Part shown: positions 1 to 8,216 of the stretch, one piece after another
Layout: every line of letters starts with the position of its first letter
How positions within the stretch are numbered: position 1 is the stretch's first letter
Origin: Mariniflexile sp044335535
GTDB taxonomy: Bacteria; Bacteroidota; Bacteroidia; Flavobacteriales; Flavobacteriaceae
Assembly (NCBI RefSeq): GCF_044335535.1
Contig: NZ_JBIQVZ010000003.1
Location: 248,001 to 312,000 of the forward strand
DNA length: 64,000 nucleotides
Direction: 5' to 3'
Made by a program: the position numbers and the translations under genes
Notes under the pieces: model-generated
Seen by the model: only the letters and a program-made list of their open reading frames with translations
What the model was told of the DNA's origin: nothing
The model's database searches: none

Positions 1-213
1 ACAAATCAAAAAATAGTTTATAAAGAATTGCCAATTGACGATCCTTTACAACGACAACCGGATATTAGTTTAGCTAAAAAATTGTTAAATTGGCAACCAA
101 CAGTTGAACGAGAACAAGGAATGAAAATTACTTTCGATTATTTTAAAAGTTTAACAGCAGACGAACTTTATAGAAGTGAGCATAAAGATTTTACAAACCA
201 CATAAAGAAATAA
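1..213 (+). CDS. NAD-dependent sugar-nucleotide epimerase/decarboxylase, C-terminal end (partial)
   Basis: The reading frame is open from base 1, so only the last 70 residues of a gene starting outside the window are present. The stretch PIDDPLQRQPDISLAKKLL followed by NWQP is the usual C-terminal signature of short-chain dehydrogenase/reductase enzymes of the UDP-glucuronate decarboxylase (UDP-xylose synthase) group, where a substrate-binding loop (P-x-DDP-x-QRxPDI) is followed by the final helices. Such enzymes make nucleotide sugars for surface polysaccharide in the cytoplasm. One base separates its stop from the start of the sugar transferase, so the two are probably co-transcribed. The exact substrate cannot be fixed from the tail. 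Confidence 0.8.
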   Translation, partial: TNQKIVYKELPIDDPLQRQPDISLAKKLLNWQPTVEREQGMKITFDYFKSLTADELYRSEHKDFTNHIKK

Positions 214-214
214 A

Positions 215-1567
215 TTGAATTATAGACAAGGAAGATATTCGAGTTTAATAAAGCCATTATTTGGTTTTATCGATTTAGCAATACTAAACGGTTCTATTTA
301 TCTTTTTCAAATTAATTTAAACGATATAAATCTATTTGGTGCTTATATTTCTGTTTTATGGATAATTATAGCTGTAAAAAATCATTTTTATGAAATTCAA
401 AGGCATACAAGAGTAATACATATTGTACAGCTTTTATTTAGTCAAATTATTCTTTTTGCTGTTATATTATATGCTTACATAGGGCTTTTTAAGCAGCCAA
501 ATATTAGCAGGCTTGCTTTGGGTAATTATTTACTACTCGTTTCGTTGCTTATTTCTAGTTTAAAATTTTTAAACTTCTTTTTACTAAAAAAGTATAGAGC
601 CATATTAAGAGGAAATACAAGAAACGTAATTGTTATTGGCAAAAACGAAAAAACAAGGCAACTCATAAAAACATTTAATACAAGATTGGATTTTGGCTAT
701 AAATTTAAAGCTCAATTTAGTATTCATGATGAGGGTTTTTCTTTAAATAAATGTTTTAATTATGTTATTGAAAACAACATCGATGAAATATATTTTTCTA
801 TTGCCGAATTATCAAATAAACAAATCAATAATTTAATAGATTTTGCAGATAATAATTTAAGAGAACTTAAATTTATTCCGGACAATAAAGATATTTTTTC
901 CAAAAAATTAAAATACGAGTATTACGATTACATACCTATTCTATCATTAAGAACCATTCCGCTACAAGAATCGGTAAATAAATTCTTAAAGCGCTTATTT
1001 GATATTTTATTTGCATCATTTATAATCATTTTTGTTTTGTCTTGGTTGACCCCAATTCTAGCAATTTTAATTAAATTGGAATCAAAAGGACCAGTATTTT
1101 TTAAACAATCCAGAAATGGATTCAATTATGAGGAATTCTATTGCTATAAATTTAGATCCATGACTCCTAGCAAAGAAGCTCATTTACTTCAAGCAACAAA
1201 AGGAGATCAAAGAATCACAAAAGTAGGAGCTTTTCTTCGTAAAACAAGTATTGACGAATTACCGCAATTTTTCAATGTTCTTTTCGGAGAGATGTCTGTA
1301 GTTGGTCCCCGCCCTCATATGGTTAGCCATACCAATTTGTACGCACAAAGAGTCGATAAATTCATGGTACGCCATTTTGTAAAACCAGGGATAACAGGAT
1401 TGGCTCAAATAAGTGGATATAGAGGCGAAGTCGAAACCGATAAAGACATTATTAACAGGGTTAAGTATGATATTTTTTATGTTGAAAACTGGTCGTTATT
1501 ATTAGATATAAAAATAATTGTGCAAACATTTTTAAACGTTCTAAAAGGCGAAGAAAAAGCATATTAA
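215..1567 (+). CDS. Polyprenyl-phosphate sugar-1-phosphate transferase (exopolysaccharide priming enzyme)
   Basis: This enzyme transfers a sugar-1-phosphate from a nucleotide sugar to undecaprenyl phosphate, starting a polysaccharide repeat unit at the inner membrane. The N-terminal half has about four hydrophobic segments (residues 10-125), then a Rossmann-like region beginning VIVIGKN (138-144). The catalytic bacterial sugar transferase domain (PF02397 type) runs from about 256 to 445, preceded by a membrane hairpin. It carries KFRSM (312-316), TSIDELPQ (344-351), GPRP (364-367) and KPGITGLAQ (390-398). The length of 450 fits WcaJ/EpsL-type proteins. The start is TTG; there is no in-frame ATG before the domain. 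It follows the preceding epimerase by one base. Confidence 0.93.
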   Translation: MNYRQGRYSSLIKPLFGFIDLAILNGSIYLFQINLNDINLFGAYISVLWIIIAVKNHFYEIQRHTRVIHIVQLLFSQIILFAVILYAYIGLFKQPNISRLALGNYLLLVSLLISSLKFLNFFLLKKYRAILRGNTRNVIVIGKNEKTRQLIKTFNTRLDFGYKFKAQFSIHDEGFSLNKCFNYVIENNIDEIYFSIAELSNKQINNLIDFADNNLRELKFIPDNKDIFSKKLKYEYYDYIPILSLRTIPLQESVNKFLKRLFDILFASFIIIFVLSWLTPILAILIKLESKGPVFFKQSRNGFNYEEFYCYKFRSMTPSKEAHLLQATKGDQRITKVGAFLRKTSIDELPQFFNVLFGEMSVVGPRPHMVSHTNLYAQRVDKFMVRHFVKPGITGLAQISGYRGEVETDKDIINRVKYDIFYVENWSLLLDIKIIVQTFLNVLKGEEKAY

Positions 1568-1988
1568 TTACATTGTTGTTCGATAAAAGACATAAGACCG
1601 CTTCGCTTTTAGAACAAAGAGCCAAGACTTAATTCTAGCTATCTGATGAACATACATAACTTAAAAGAAAAGTAAACTGCTATTTCTCGAAAAAAATTAT
1701 TTCTGAAAAAACAATTGTCATTGAACTCATCTTGACTTTTTGTTTTTAACCGAAAATGAGATAAAATTTGTACAGATGAGGCACTTTTTGAAAGGCATAG
1801 CAGAGCTAAGCATAAAAAAAGGAACGAAATATGGACGGATTTTAGCCATTCCTGCCTGCCGGCAGGCAGGTTTTAGGAAAAAGAAAAAGTTAAGATGAGT
1901 TCATTATTAAAAGCTCATAGGACCATTTACTTAATAGGGTATATGAAATTAAAAATATTTTTAATCGGACACTAATGATTAATATACA
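1568..1988. other. Gene-free stretch of 421 bp in the polysaccharide locus
   Basis: No reading frame of useful length was found on either strand. The stretch holds a perfect 20-bp G+C-rich palindrome (1851-1870), listed separately. Fragments such as the run around 1720-1800 look like decayed sequence. No promoter matching TTG-N19-TAnnTTTG could be placed with confidence in front of the next gene. Confidence 0.6.
1851..1870. repeat. Perfect 20-bp palindrome CCTGCCTGCC/GGCAGGCAGG
   Basis: Two exact inverted 10-mers abut without a loop. It belongs to a family of CCTGC...GCAGG palindromes seen again at 27792-27805, 31209-31228, 34241-34260 and 35238-35255, always between genes. All-G+C 20-mers are very unlikely by chance in such AT-rich DNA. 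Confidence 0.85.
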
Positions 1989-2768
1989 TTGAAACCTTTA
2001 GTTTCTATTATAACACCCATGTTTAATTCTGAAGCTTATATTTCAGAAACCATAAACAGCGTTATAAATCAAACTTACACCAACTGGGAACTACTATTAA
2101 TAGATGATGGTTCTAACGATAAAACCATCGCAAAAGCAAACCAATTCATTGCCCAAAAACCAAATATAAAACTGCTTAAAAATAAAGCTAATTTAGGTGC
2201 AGCAATTTCTAGAAATAAAGGTGTTGAAGCTTCTAAAGGTAAATATATAGCCTTTTTAGATGCGGATGATTTATGGAAACCCAATAAACTCCAAACACAA
2301 ATAGAGTTTATGGAAGCTCAAAATTGTGACGTTTGTTTTAGCAGTTACGAACAAATTGACGAAACGGGAAAGCTTCTTAATAAAGTAATAAAAGCGTTAC
2401 CCGAGTTAACCTATCAAAAATACTTAAAAAGCAATTACATTGGCAATTTAACAGGCGTGTATAATGCGAAGGTTTTAGGCAAAATAAAAGCGCCTAACCT
2501 ACGGAAACGACAAGACTGGCTATTATGGTTAGCAGCTATTAAAACCTCTGGCAAACCCGCAAAGGGCATTCAGGAATCGTTGGCTTATTACAGGATTAGA
2601 AAAGACGCAATGTCTTCAAACAAAATAAATCTTTTAAAATATAATTATTGGGTGTATAGAAAGGGGTTGGGTTTTTCAACCTTAAAGTCTGTTTACTATA
2701 TGCTAATCTTTTTAAATGAGCATTTCTTGGTAAAATCGAAACAAGTTGTTTCTATAAATAAGACTTAA
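1989..2768 (+). CDS. Family 2 glycosyltransferase
   Basis: This is a GT-A fold glycosyltransferase, probably adding a sugar to a lipid-linked polysaccharide unit on the cytoplasmic face of the inner membrane. The N-terminus VSIITPMFNS is the standard GT2 opening. The nucleotide-binding aspartates are in IDDGS (38-42), the metal-binding motif is DADD (91-94), and RQDW (174-177) lies where the general base region (usually ED/QDW) is expected. The length of 259 residues fits a single-domain GT2. The start is TTG: an in-frame stop at 1980-1982 leaves no room for an upstream ATG. Its end overlaps the convergent CapK-like gene by 17 bp. Confidence 0.92.
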   Translation: MKPLVSIITPMFNSEAYISETINSVINQTYTNWELLLIDDGSNDKTIAKANQFIAQKPNIKLLKNKANLGAAISRNKGVEASKGKYIAFLDADDLWKPNKLQTQIEFMEAQNCDVCFSSYEQIDETGKLLNKVIKALPELTYQKYLKSNYIGNLTGVYNAKVLGKIKAPNLRKRQDWLLWLAAIKTSGKPAKGIQESLAYYRIRKDAMSSNKINLLKYNYWVYRKGLGFSTLKSVYYMLIFLNEHFLVKSKQVVSINKT

Positions 2769-4113
2769 ACTGTTTTAATTTTCCTCTGCTAGAACGCTCT
2801 AAAGCTGTTTTTCTTTCAAAAGAAATGGTTAAATTGGGTTCTAAATATTTGGTAATAGCGACGTTAATATTTGCTAGTTTTTCTTGTGAAAGCTCATGGT
2901 TACTTACATAGCTTATCTTAAAAGTATCCAATTTTAGTTGCTCGATAATAAATTCTTTAACATTTCCATCATCTTCAATAATGGTTTTTGTAACGTAGTA
3001 GAAGGTTAGGCCTGCTGCTTTTTTTCCGCTAGGCAACTTTACAACATCGTTCGTTCTGCCAATTAAAGTCTCTAAAATGGGTTTATTTGGGGTGCTTTCT
3101 TTTGAAAGTTTACCAATATCACCTAAATCGTATCGAATAAATGGATGTGCCTTATTATAAAGCGCCGTTACAACCACACGCCCTTCTTGCCCGTAAGGTA
3201 AAACTTGATTGTTTTCATCTAGAATTTCAACATACAAATCTTCTGTGTTTATAATCCATTCCTTTTTGGTATTTTGAAAGGCAATCAAACCCAATTCAGC
3301 GGCACCATATTCGTTAATAATGGGGATGCCTAAATGTGTTTCTAATAGCATTTTATCTTTTTCAAAAAGCATTTCAGAAGTTACAATACATACTTTTAAT
3401 GTTGGACAAATAGTTTTTAACACGAGGTTTTTCTGCTTCAAATATTTAGCAAATTGAACAATCGAACTCGTATAACCATTGATGTAGTCAAACTTAGTAG
3501 TTTTGAATTTAATGAGATTCTTTTCAAATTGTGCATCACTTAAATCAAATACTGAAAACCGATAGCGTTTGCTTAAAAAATCCTTAAAGCGTTCTTTATA
3601 ATACCCTGTTTTATCTAAAGGAATACCATAAAACCGGGCTTGTCTCGATGCGTTAAAATCCAAATGAAACCAACGATATCGGTTAATAAAGCCTGCCCAA
3701 GTAAGGGCGTGACAAAATGTATCCTTGGCAAAAATAAACGGGTCACCAGAAGATCCAGAAGTTTTATTTAAATATACATTTTTGGTTGTAAAACCTTCAG
3801 AAAGCCGTTCCTTTAAAGGTTGTTGCAAGTGGCGTTTGCTCATTACAGGAATGCTGTTCCAATCGTGTAGATTCACGTCTTTTGCAAAGGTTTTGTAAAA
3901 AGGATTATGCTTTATATGAAATTCAACAATTGCTTCCTTTTTTGCTTCAATATAAGAACTTAACTCAGTATCGGTTTTCTGCTGAATAGTTTTCAAAACA
4001 GCTTGAGCCTTTTTAATAGGAAAGCCGTTAATTTTCAAAGAAATATGGAACAAATTCAAGGTAAAACATAATTTTTGTAAAGTAAATAAAAAATATTCGT
4101 GAATTCGTGTCAT
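2752..4113 (-). CDS. CapK/PaaK-like adenylate-forming ligase
   Basis: This is a member of the phenylacetate-CoA ligase-like branch of the ANL superfamily often found in capsule and polysaccharide clusters (annotated CapK or coenzyme F390 synthetase-like). The ATP-binding P-loop is TSGSSGDP (118-125), NEYGAAELG (267-275) is the A5-type motif, RYDLGD (327-332) and GRTND (352-356) mark the hinge region, and a C-terminal subdomain follows. It probably adenylates a carboxylate that decorates a surface glycan, though the substrate is unknown. It faces the GT2 gene tail to tail. The start is ATG with the usual N-terminal helical extension. It is unlikely to belong to phenylacetate degradation because no paa genes adjoin it. 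Confidence 0.85.
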   Translation of the reverse strand: MTRIHEYFLFTLQKLCFTLNLFHISLKINGFPIKKAQAVLKTIQQKTDTELSSYIEAKKEAIVEFHIKHNPFYKTFAKDVNLHDWNSIPVMSKRHLQQPLKERLSEGFTTKNVYLNKTSGSSGDPFIFAKDTFCHALTWAGFINRYRWFHLDFNASRQARFYGIPLDKTGYYKERFKDFLSKRYRFSVFDLSDAQFEKNLIKFKTTKFDYINGYTSSIVQFAKYLKQKNLVLKTICPTLKVCIVTSEMLFEKDKMLLETHLGIPIINEYGAAELGLIAFQNTKKEWIINTEDLYVEILDENNQVLPYGQEGRVVVTALYNKAHPFIRYDLGDIGKLSKESTPNKPILETLIGRTNDVVKLPSGKKAAGLTFYYVTKTIIEDDGNVKEFIIEQLKLDTFKISYVSNHELSQEKLANINVAITKYLEPNLTISFERKTALERSSRGKLKQFKSYL

Positions 4114-4143
4114 TAATTTTATTTTTGCAGTTGAAAAAACACT

Positions 4144-4297
4144 GAGGCTGTCTAAAAAGTCTAGTTGGAAGTCATATTGAGCTTGTCGAAATAGTTTAAT
4201 TACAGGTAATCAATATTGGTTTCGACAAAGCCTGTGCTGAGCTTGTCGAAGTGCTCAACCTGACAAACTAAATTTAAAGGATTTTTTAGACAGCCTC
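4144..4297. mobile_element. MITE-like element with 15-bp terminal inverted repeats
   Basis: The 154-bp segment begins GAGGCTGTCTAAAAA and ends with its exact reverse complement. The inside holds two copies of GAGCTTGTCGAA (about 4179 and 4239) and an inverted TTCGACAA. It encodes nothing. Termini of this kind resemble those of DDE-type insertion sequences, so this may be a non-autonomous derivative, but no target-site duplication is evident. It lies between the divergent capK-like and purD genes. Confidence 0.7.
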
Positions 4298-4312
4298 GAA
4301 TTTTAATTTGTC

Positions 4313-4330
4313 ATTCCCACAATTGGGAAT
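4313..4330. repeat. Short palindrome ATTCCCA-caat-TGGGAAT
   Basis: A 7-bp inverted repeat with a 4-base loop lies just upstream of purD. A related sequence, TTTCCATGCAGATGGGAATC, occurs near 18313 between atpB and atpE. Both look like copies of a dispersed GTCATTCCCAC...GTGGGAATCT type repeat. Confidence 0.5.
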
Positions 4331-4346
4331 CTAAAAAAACAATACA

Positions 4347-5618
4347 ATGAATATCTTAATTCTTGGTTCTGGCGGAAGAGAACACACTTTTGCTTGGAAA
4401 ATTGCCCAAAGTCCGTTATGCAAAAACTTATTTGTAGCACCTGGAAACTCCGGAACAGCAAATATTGCGACCAATGTAAATATTGGGGTTACCAATTTTG
4501 AGGCGATTAAAGAATTAGTTTTAAAGGAAAATATAGATATGGTTGTAGTGGGACCAGAAGACCCATTAGTACAGGGGGTGCACGACTATTTTTTAAACGA
4601 TGCAGCCATTAAACATGTATCGGTAATCGGCCCACAAAAAGTTGCTGCTGAATTAGAAGGCAGTAAAGAGTTTGCAAAAGAATTTTTATACCGTCATAAC
4701 ATTCCAACTGCAGCTTACGAAAGTTTTACTAAAGAAACAGTTGAAAAAGGCTATGCGTTTTTAGAAACTCTAAATCCGCCGTATGTATTAAAAGCCGATG
4801 GATTGGCAGCAGGAAAAGGTGTTGTTATTTTAAATAATTTAGATGAAGCCAAAGCCGAGTTAAAAAGCATGTTGGTAGATGCTAAATTCGGTCAAGCAAG
4901 TACCAAAGTGGTTATTGAAGAATTTTTAGACGGTATTGAGTTAAGCTGTTTTGTACTTACAGATGGTAAAAACTACAAAATATTACCAACTGCTAAAGAT
5001 TACAAACGCATAGGAGAAGGCGATACTGGCTTGAATACAGGAGGTATGGGAGCCGTATCTCCAGTGCCTTTTGCAACCGATGAATTTCTTGGTAAAATTG
5101 AAGAACGCATTGTGAAACCAACTATTAGCGGATTTAAAAAAGATAACTTACCGTATGTTGGTTTTGTATTTATAGGACTCATAAAAGTTGGTAACGACCC
5201 CAAAGTTATAGAATACAATGTGCGTATGGGCGATCCAGAAACCGAAGTCGTTTTGCCAAGACTTAAAAACGATTTTGTTGAAATTCTTCAGGCCATGGCT
5301 AACGGAACTTTAGATAAAATAAACATCGAAATAGATGCGCGTGCTGCAACAACCATTATGTTAGTATCTGGAGGTTACCCTGAAGATTATGAAAAAGGAA
5401 AGGAAATTACAGGCGTTGATGCAATCAAAGATTCTATTCCATTTCATGCCGGTGCACAATTGAAAGATGGCAAAGTGGTAACAACAGGAGGTCGTGTTAT
5501 GGCAATAACATCCTATGGAAATACGTATCAAGAGGCCATAAAAAAATCTTACCAAAGTATAGAAAAACTACATTTTGATAAGATGTATTATCGTAAAGAT
5601 ATCGGATTCGATTTATAG
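4347..5618 (+). CDS. purD: Phosphoribosylamine-glycine ligase (GAR synthetase)
   Basis: The second enzyme of de novo purine synthesis joins glycine to 5-phosphoribosylamine using ATP, in the cytoplasm. All family marks are visible: N-terminal ILGSGGREHT, the ATP-grasp core with LKADGLAAGKGV and GAVSPVP, and the metal and substrate region YNVRMGDPETEVVLPRL near residue 292. The length of 423 is typical. The ATG start is clear. The gene is followed tail to tail by the DUF6341 gene, overlapping by 6 bp. The purD, DUF6341, DUF6427 and upp order recurs, as far as I recall, in Flavobacteriaceae. Confidence 0.98.
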   Translation: MNILILGSGGREHTFAWKIAQSPLCKNLFVAPGNSGTANIATNVNIGVTNFEAIKELVLKENIDMVVVGPEDPLVQGVHDYFLNDAAIKHVSVIGPQKVAAELEGSKEFAKEFLYRHNIPTAAYESFTKETVEKGYAFLETLNPPYVLKADGLAAGKGVVILNNLDEAKAELKSMLVDAKFGQASTKVVIEEFLDGIELSCFVLTDGKNYKILPTAKDYKRIGEGDTGLNTGGMGAVSPVPFATDEFLGKIEERIVKPTISGFKKDNLPYVGFVFIGLIKVGNDPKVIEYNVRMGDPETEVVLPRLKNDFVEILQAMANGTLDKINIEIDARAATTIMLVSGGYPEDYEKGKEITGVDAIKDSIPFHAGAQLKDGKVVTTGGRVMAITSYGNTYQEAIKKSYQSIEKLHFDKMYYRKDIGFDL

Positions 5619-5840
5619 ATAAGAATGTGAAGAAATACTTTTGTCTTCTTCGTTATTATCATTAAATGTTTTAAGTTGTTTCATCCAGTATACCATGGCA
5701 GCAAATCCGATGATAAGGAAAATCCAAGAAATGGTGTTTGCAGCAAACCAATTTTCAAGCTCTAATGCCCTAAGGGCATCAAACGGTTTAAAAAGGAAGT
5801 CAACAAACAAATCTTGTATAGCGTAAAATAAATCTTTCAT
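5613..5840 (-). CDS. Small membrane protein, DUF6341 type
   Basis: This is a 75-residue protein with one clear membrane helix (ISWIFLIIGFAAMVYW, about 38-53), an amphipathic N-terminus (DLFYAIQDLFVDFLFKPFDA) and an acidic, soluble C-tail. I recognise it as the small family called DUF6341 that sits next to upp and purD in flavobacteria; that assignment is from memory. The function is unknown. It is transcribed divergently from the DUF6427 membrane protein, with 71 bp between them, and its end overlaps purD by 6 bp. Confidence 0.75.
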   Translation of the reverse strand: MKDLFYAIQDLFVDFLFKPFDALRALELENWFAANTISWIFLIIGFAAMVYWMKQLKTFNDNNEEDKSISSHSYL

Positions 5841-5911
5841 GTAGTGCTATTTATAGTTTTCTAACCAGCTTTAGTTAGTATATTTACGAAGCAAAAATAC
5901 AAAAACAGTTA

Positions 5912-6835
5912 ATGATAACAAGCATTTTTAATAAATCTAAGCCAATAAATTTTATCATTGTTCTTTTCATTACGGTTCTAGCTTTTATAACTGCCAGAGA
6001 GAATTTAGTAATCGAAACAGTAACAGCCGCTTTCGTTGCTAAACAAATAGCTATTTTTTTTATTTGTATTGCTACCATACTCATATTTAATTTTATTATT
6101 TCTAAAAATAATTTAACCAAAAGCAATACCTACGAAATTTTATTGTTCAGCTTGTTTTTATTAGCCATGGTTCAAACAACAAGCCATACGAATATTTTAT
6201 TATCAAATCTTTTTGTGTTGTTGGGCTTAAGAAGAATTATAAGTTTACGCTCGCAAAAAAGTATCAAAAACAAACTTTTTGATGCAGCTTTATGGGTAGC
6301 AGTAGCGTCATTGTTTTATTTTTGGACCATCCTTTTTGCTATTGTTATAATTCTGAGTTTAATATTTTATTCAGATAACAATATAAGACATTGGATAATT
6401 CCTTTTATAGGTATAGCAACTGTTTTCTGCATTGCAGTAGGCGTATCTGTAGTTGTTTATTATGATTTTTTTGAAATATTTAAATCGTCTCGAAGTGTTA
6501 GTTACGATTTTAGCCCCTATAATTCTACTAAATATTTAGTAGCCATAACTATGCTGTTTTCTTTCGGGATATGGTCCTCCATATTTTATTTGCAGAACAT
6601 TAAAAGGAAGAAAAAAGGATTAAGAGCCTCTTTTAAAATTGTTATTATAGCAGCTATTATGGCATTTGTATTGATACTGCTAGCGCCTCAAAAAAATGGC
6701 AGCGAATTTTTATTTTTATTTGCACCGCTAGCCATTATCATTACAAATTATATAGAGATTATAGAAGATAAATGGTTTAAGGAAGTGTTTCTTGCTGTTT
6801 TGGTGCTTATCCCATTTTTGTTGCTAATGCTGTAG
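5912..6835 (+). CDS. Polytopic inner-membrane protein, DUF6427 type
   Basis: This 307-residue, very hydrophobic protein has about eight to ten predicted membrane segments from residue 12 to the C-terminus. It has no signal peptide and no recognisable catalytic motif. It begins MITSIFNKSKPINFIIV; the NKSKP-x-N segment before the first helix is characteristic of the family I know as DUF6427. Neighbours are DUF6341 (divergent) and upp (convergent, 12-bp overlap). The setting suggests a role linked to the cell envelope or uracil transport, but this is inference from position only. Confidence 0.75.
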   Translation: MITSIFNKSKPINFIIVLFITVLAFITARENLVIETVTAAFVAKQIAIFFICIATILIFNFIISKNNLTKSNTYEILLFSLFLLAMVQTTSHTNILLSNLFVLLGLRRIISLRSQKSIKNKLFDAALWVAVASLFYFWTILFAIVIILSLIFYSDNNIRHWIIPFIGIATVFCIAVGVSVVVYYDFFEIFKSSRSVSYDFSPYNSTKYLVAITMLFSFGIWSSIFYLQNIKRKKKGLRASFKIVIIAAIMAFVLILLAPQKNGSEFLFLFAPLAIIITNYIEIIEDKWFKEVFLAVLVLIPFLLLML

Positions 6836-7486
6836 TTTTTCTCCAAAAGCTAAATCGCCCGCATCACCCAAACCAGGAACAATATACCCTTTATCATTTA
6901 AAGTGTCATCGATGGTTGCAATCCATAAATGGGTAGATGCATCAAAGTGGTTTTCAACATAATCAATACCTTTTTGCGCACCAATAACACTAACCAAATG
7001 TATTGCTTTAGGCGTCCCAAATGGTTTTAAAGCTCTAAACGTAGTTGCCATCGATTGTCCAGTAGCCAACATAGGATCTGCTAAAATAAGTGTTTTGCCT
7101 TCCAAGTTTGGGCATGTCAAATATTCAACAATAATTTCAAAACTTTCTGTATTGTGTTTATGGTGGCGTCTGTATGCCGAAATAAAGGCGTTTTCAGCAG
7201 CGTCAAAATAATTGAGTAACCCATTGTGTAGCGGTACTCCGGCTCTTAAAATGGAGCACAAAACAATATCATTTTCTAATACATGAATAGCAGATGTTCC
7301 TAAAGGTGTTTTAACAGAAGTTGCCCTATAACTTAAAACCTTGCTCATTTCATAACCCATAATCTCGCCAATACGTTCAATATTTCTTCGAAAGCGCATA
7401 CGGTCTTTTTGAATTGAAACATCTCTAATTTCAGAAATAAAGGTGTTTAGAATAGAATTTTGTTGCGATATATTATGAATGTGCAT
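6824..7486 (-). CDS. upp: Uracil phosphoribosyltransferase
   Basis: This enzyme converts uracil and PRPP to UMP (pyrimidine salvage, cytoplasm). The PRPP loop is ADPMLATGQSM, and the uracil-binding C-terminal loop ends IVPGLGDAGDLAFG, both diagnostic of UPRTase. I chose the ATG at 7486 (MHIHNISQQ, 220 residues) over an in-frame TTG nine bases upstream, since the ATG gives the normal family length. The 3' end overlaps the DUF6427 gene by 12 bp tail to tail. Confidence 0.96.
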   Translation of the reverse strand: MHIHNISQQNSILNTFISEIRDVSIQKDRMRFRRNIERIGEIMGYEMSKVLSYRATSVKTPLGTSAIHVLENDIVLCSILRAGVPLHNGLLNYFDAAENAFISAYRRHHKHNTESFEIIVEYLTCPNLEGKTLILADPMLATGQSMATTFRALKPFGTPKAIHLVSVIGAQKGIDYVENHFDASTHLWIATIDDTLNDKGYIVPGLGDAGDLAFGEKLQH

Positions 7487-7561
7487 AAGTTTCAATCTTT
7501 CATTTTGAATGATAAAGTTAATTATTTAGACTTATATTTACACTCTTAAAATTAATACATC

Positions 7562-8167
7562 ATGTTTACAAGTAAAGCCAATAAAATATTTCAAGACGTT
7601 ATTGAAAAATATCACATCGTTAATACGGTTGATCAACCCTTTGAAAATGCTTATCCAGAAAGTAATTTATTAGAACATTTATTATACAGAAAATGTTGGA
7701 TAGATACTGTGCAATGGCATTATGAAGATATTATTCGCGATCCACAGATAGACCCGGTTGCAGCTTTAACTTTAAAACGACAAATTGATGCTTCTAATCA
7801 AGATAGAACGGATATGGTAGAATATATCGATAGCTATTTTTTAGAGCAATACAAGCATGTAACACCAAAGGAAAACGCAACAATAAATACCGAAAGTCCA
7901 GCTTGGGGTGTAGATAGATTATCCATCTTAGCGTTGAAAATCTATCACATGAATGAAGAAGCAACGCGTACAGATGCCACTGATGCTCACCGTGCCGCTT
8001 GCCAAAAAAAGTTAGACATTTTGCTAGAGCAACGAGTTGATTTAAGTACAGCTATCGATACACTACTAAGCGATATTGAAAAAGGCGATAAATACATGAA
8101 GGTTTACAAGCAAATGAAAATGTATAATGATGATGAGCTTAACCCTGTATTGAGAGGGCAGAAATAA
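7562..8167 (+). CDS. DUF4254 protein
   Basis: This 201-residue soluble, helix-rich protein has no signal peptide. Features include LLYRKCWIDTVQWHYEDIIRD near the N-terminus and a run of polar helices. It matches the family I know as DUF4254, which in Bacteroidota almost always precedes a GT9 glycosyltransferase, as here (49 bp apart, same strand). A helper role in lipopolysaccharide assembly is likely by association, but no reaction can be named. The intervening space contains a dispersed palindrome. Confidence 0.85.
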   Translation: MFTSKANKIFQDVIEKYHIVNTVDQPFENAYPESNLLEHLLYRKCWIDTVQWHYEDIIRDPQIDPVAALTLKRQIDASNQDRTDMVEYIDSYFLEQYKHVTPKENATINTESPAWGVDRLSILALKIYHMNEEATRTDATDAHRAACQKKLDILLEQRVDLSTAIDTLLSDIEKGDKYMKVYKQMKMYNDDELNPVLRGQK

Positions 8168-8173
8168 ATGTTT

Positions 8174-8202
8174 GTCATCCTGAACTTGTTTCAGGATCTC
8201 AT
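8174..8202. repeat. Dispersed palindrome, GTCATCCTGAACTTG type (copy 1)
   Basis: The core is ATCCTGAA-CTTGT-TTCAGGAT, an 8-bp stem with a 5-base loop. The 29-bp unit recurs at 31177-31205 with 27 of 29 identical bases. It lies between the DUF4254 and GT9 genes. Confidence 0.8.
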
Positions 8203-8216
8203 CAATAGAAGTTGAG

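Noticed and set aside
2752..4113. Assignment to phenylacetate-CoA ligase of the paa pathway
   Set aside because: The ANL motifs fit, but neighbours are surface-polysaccharide genes and the paa genes are absent, so CapK-like is the better call.
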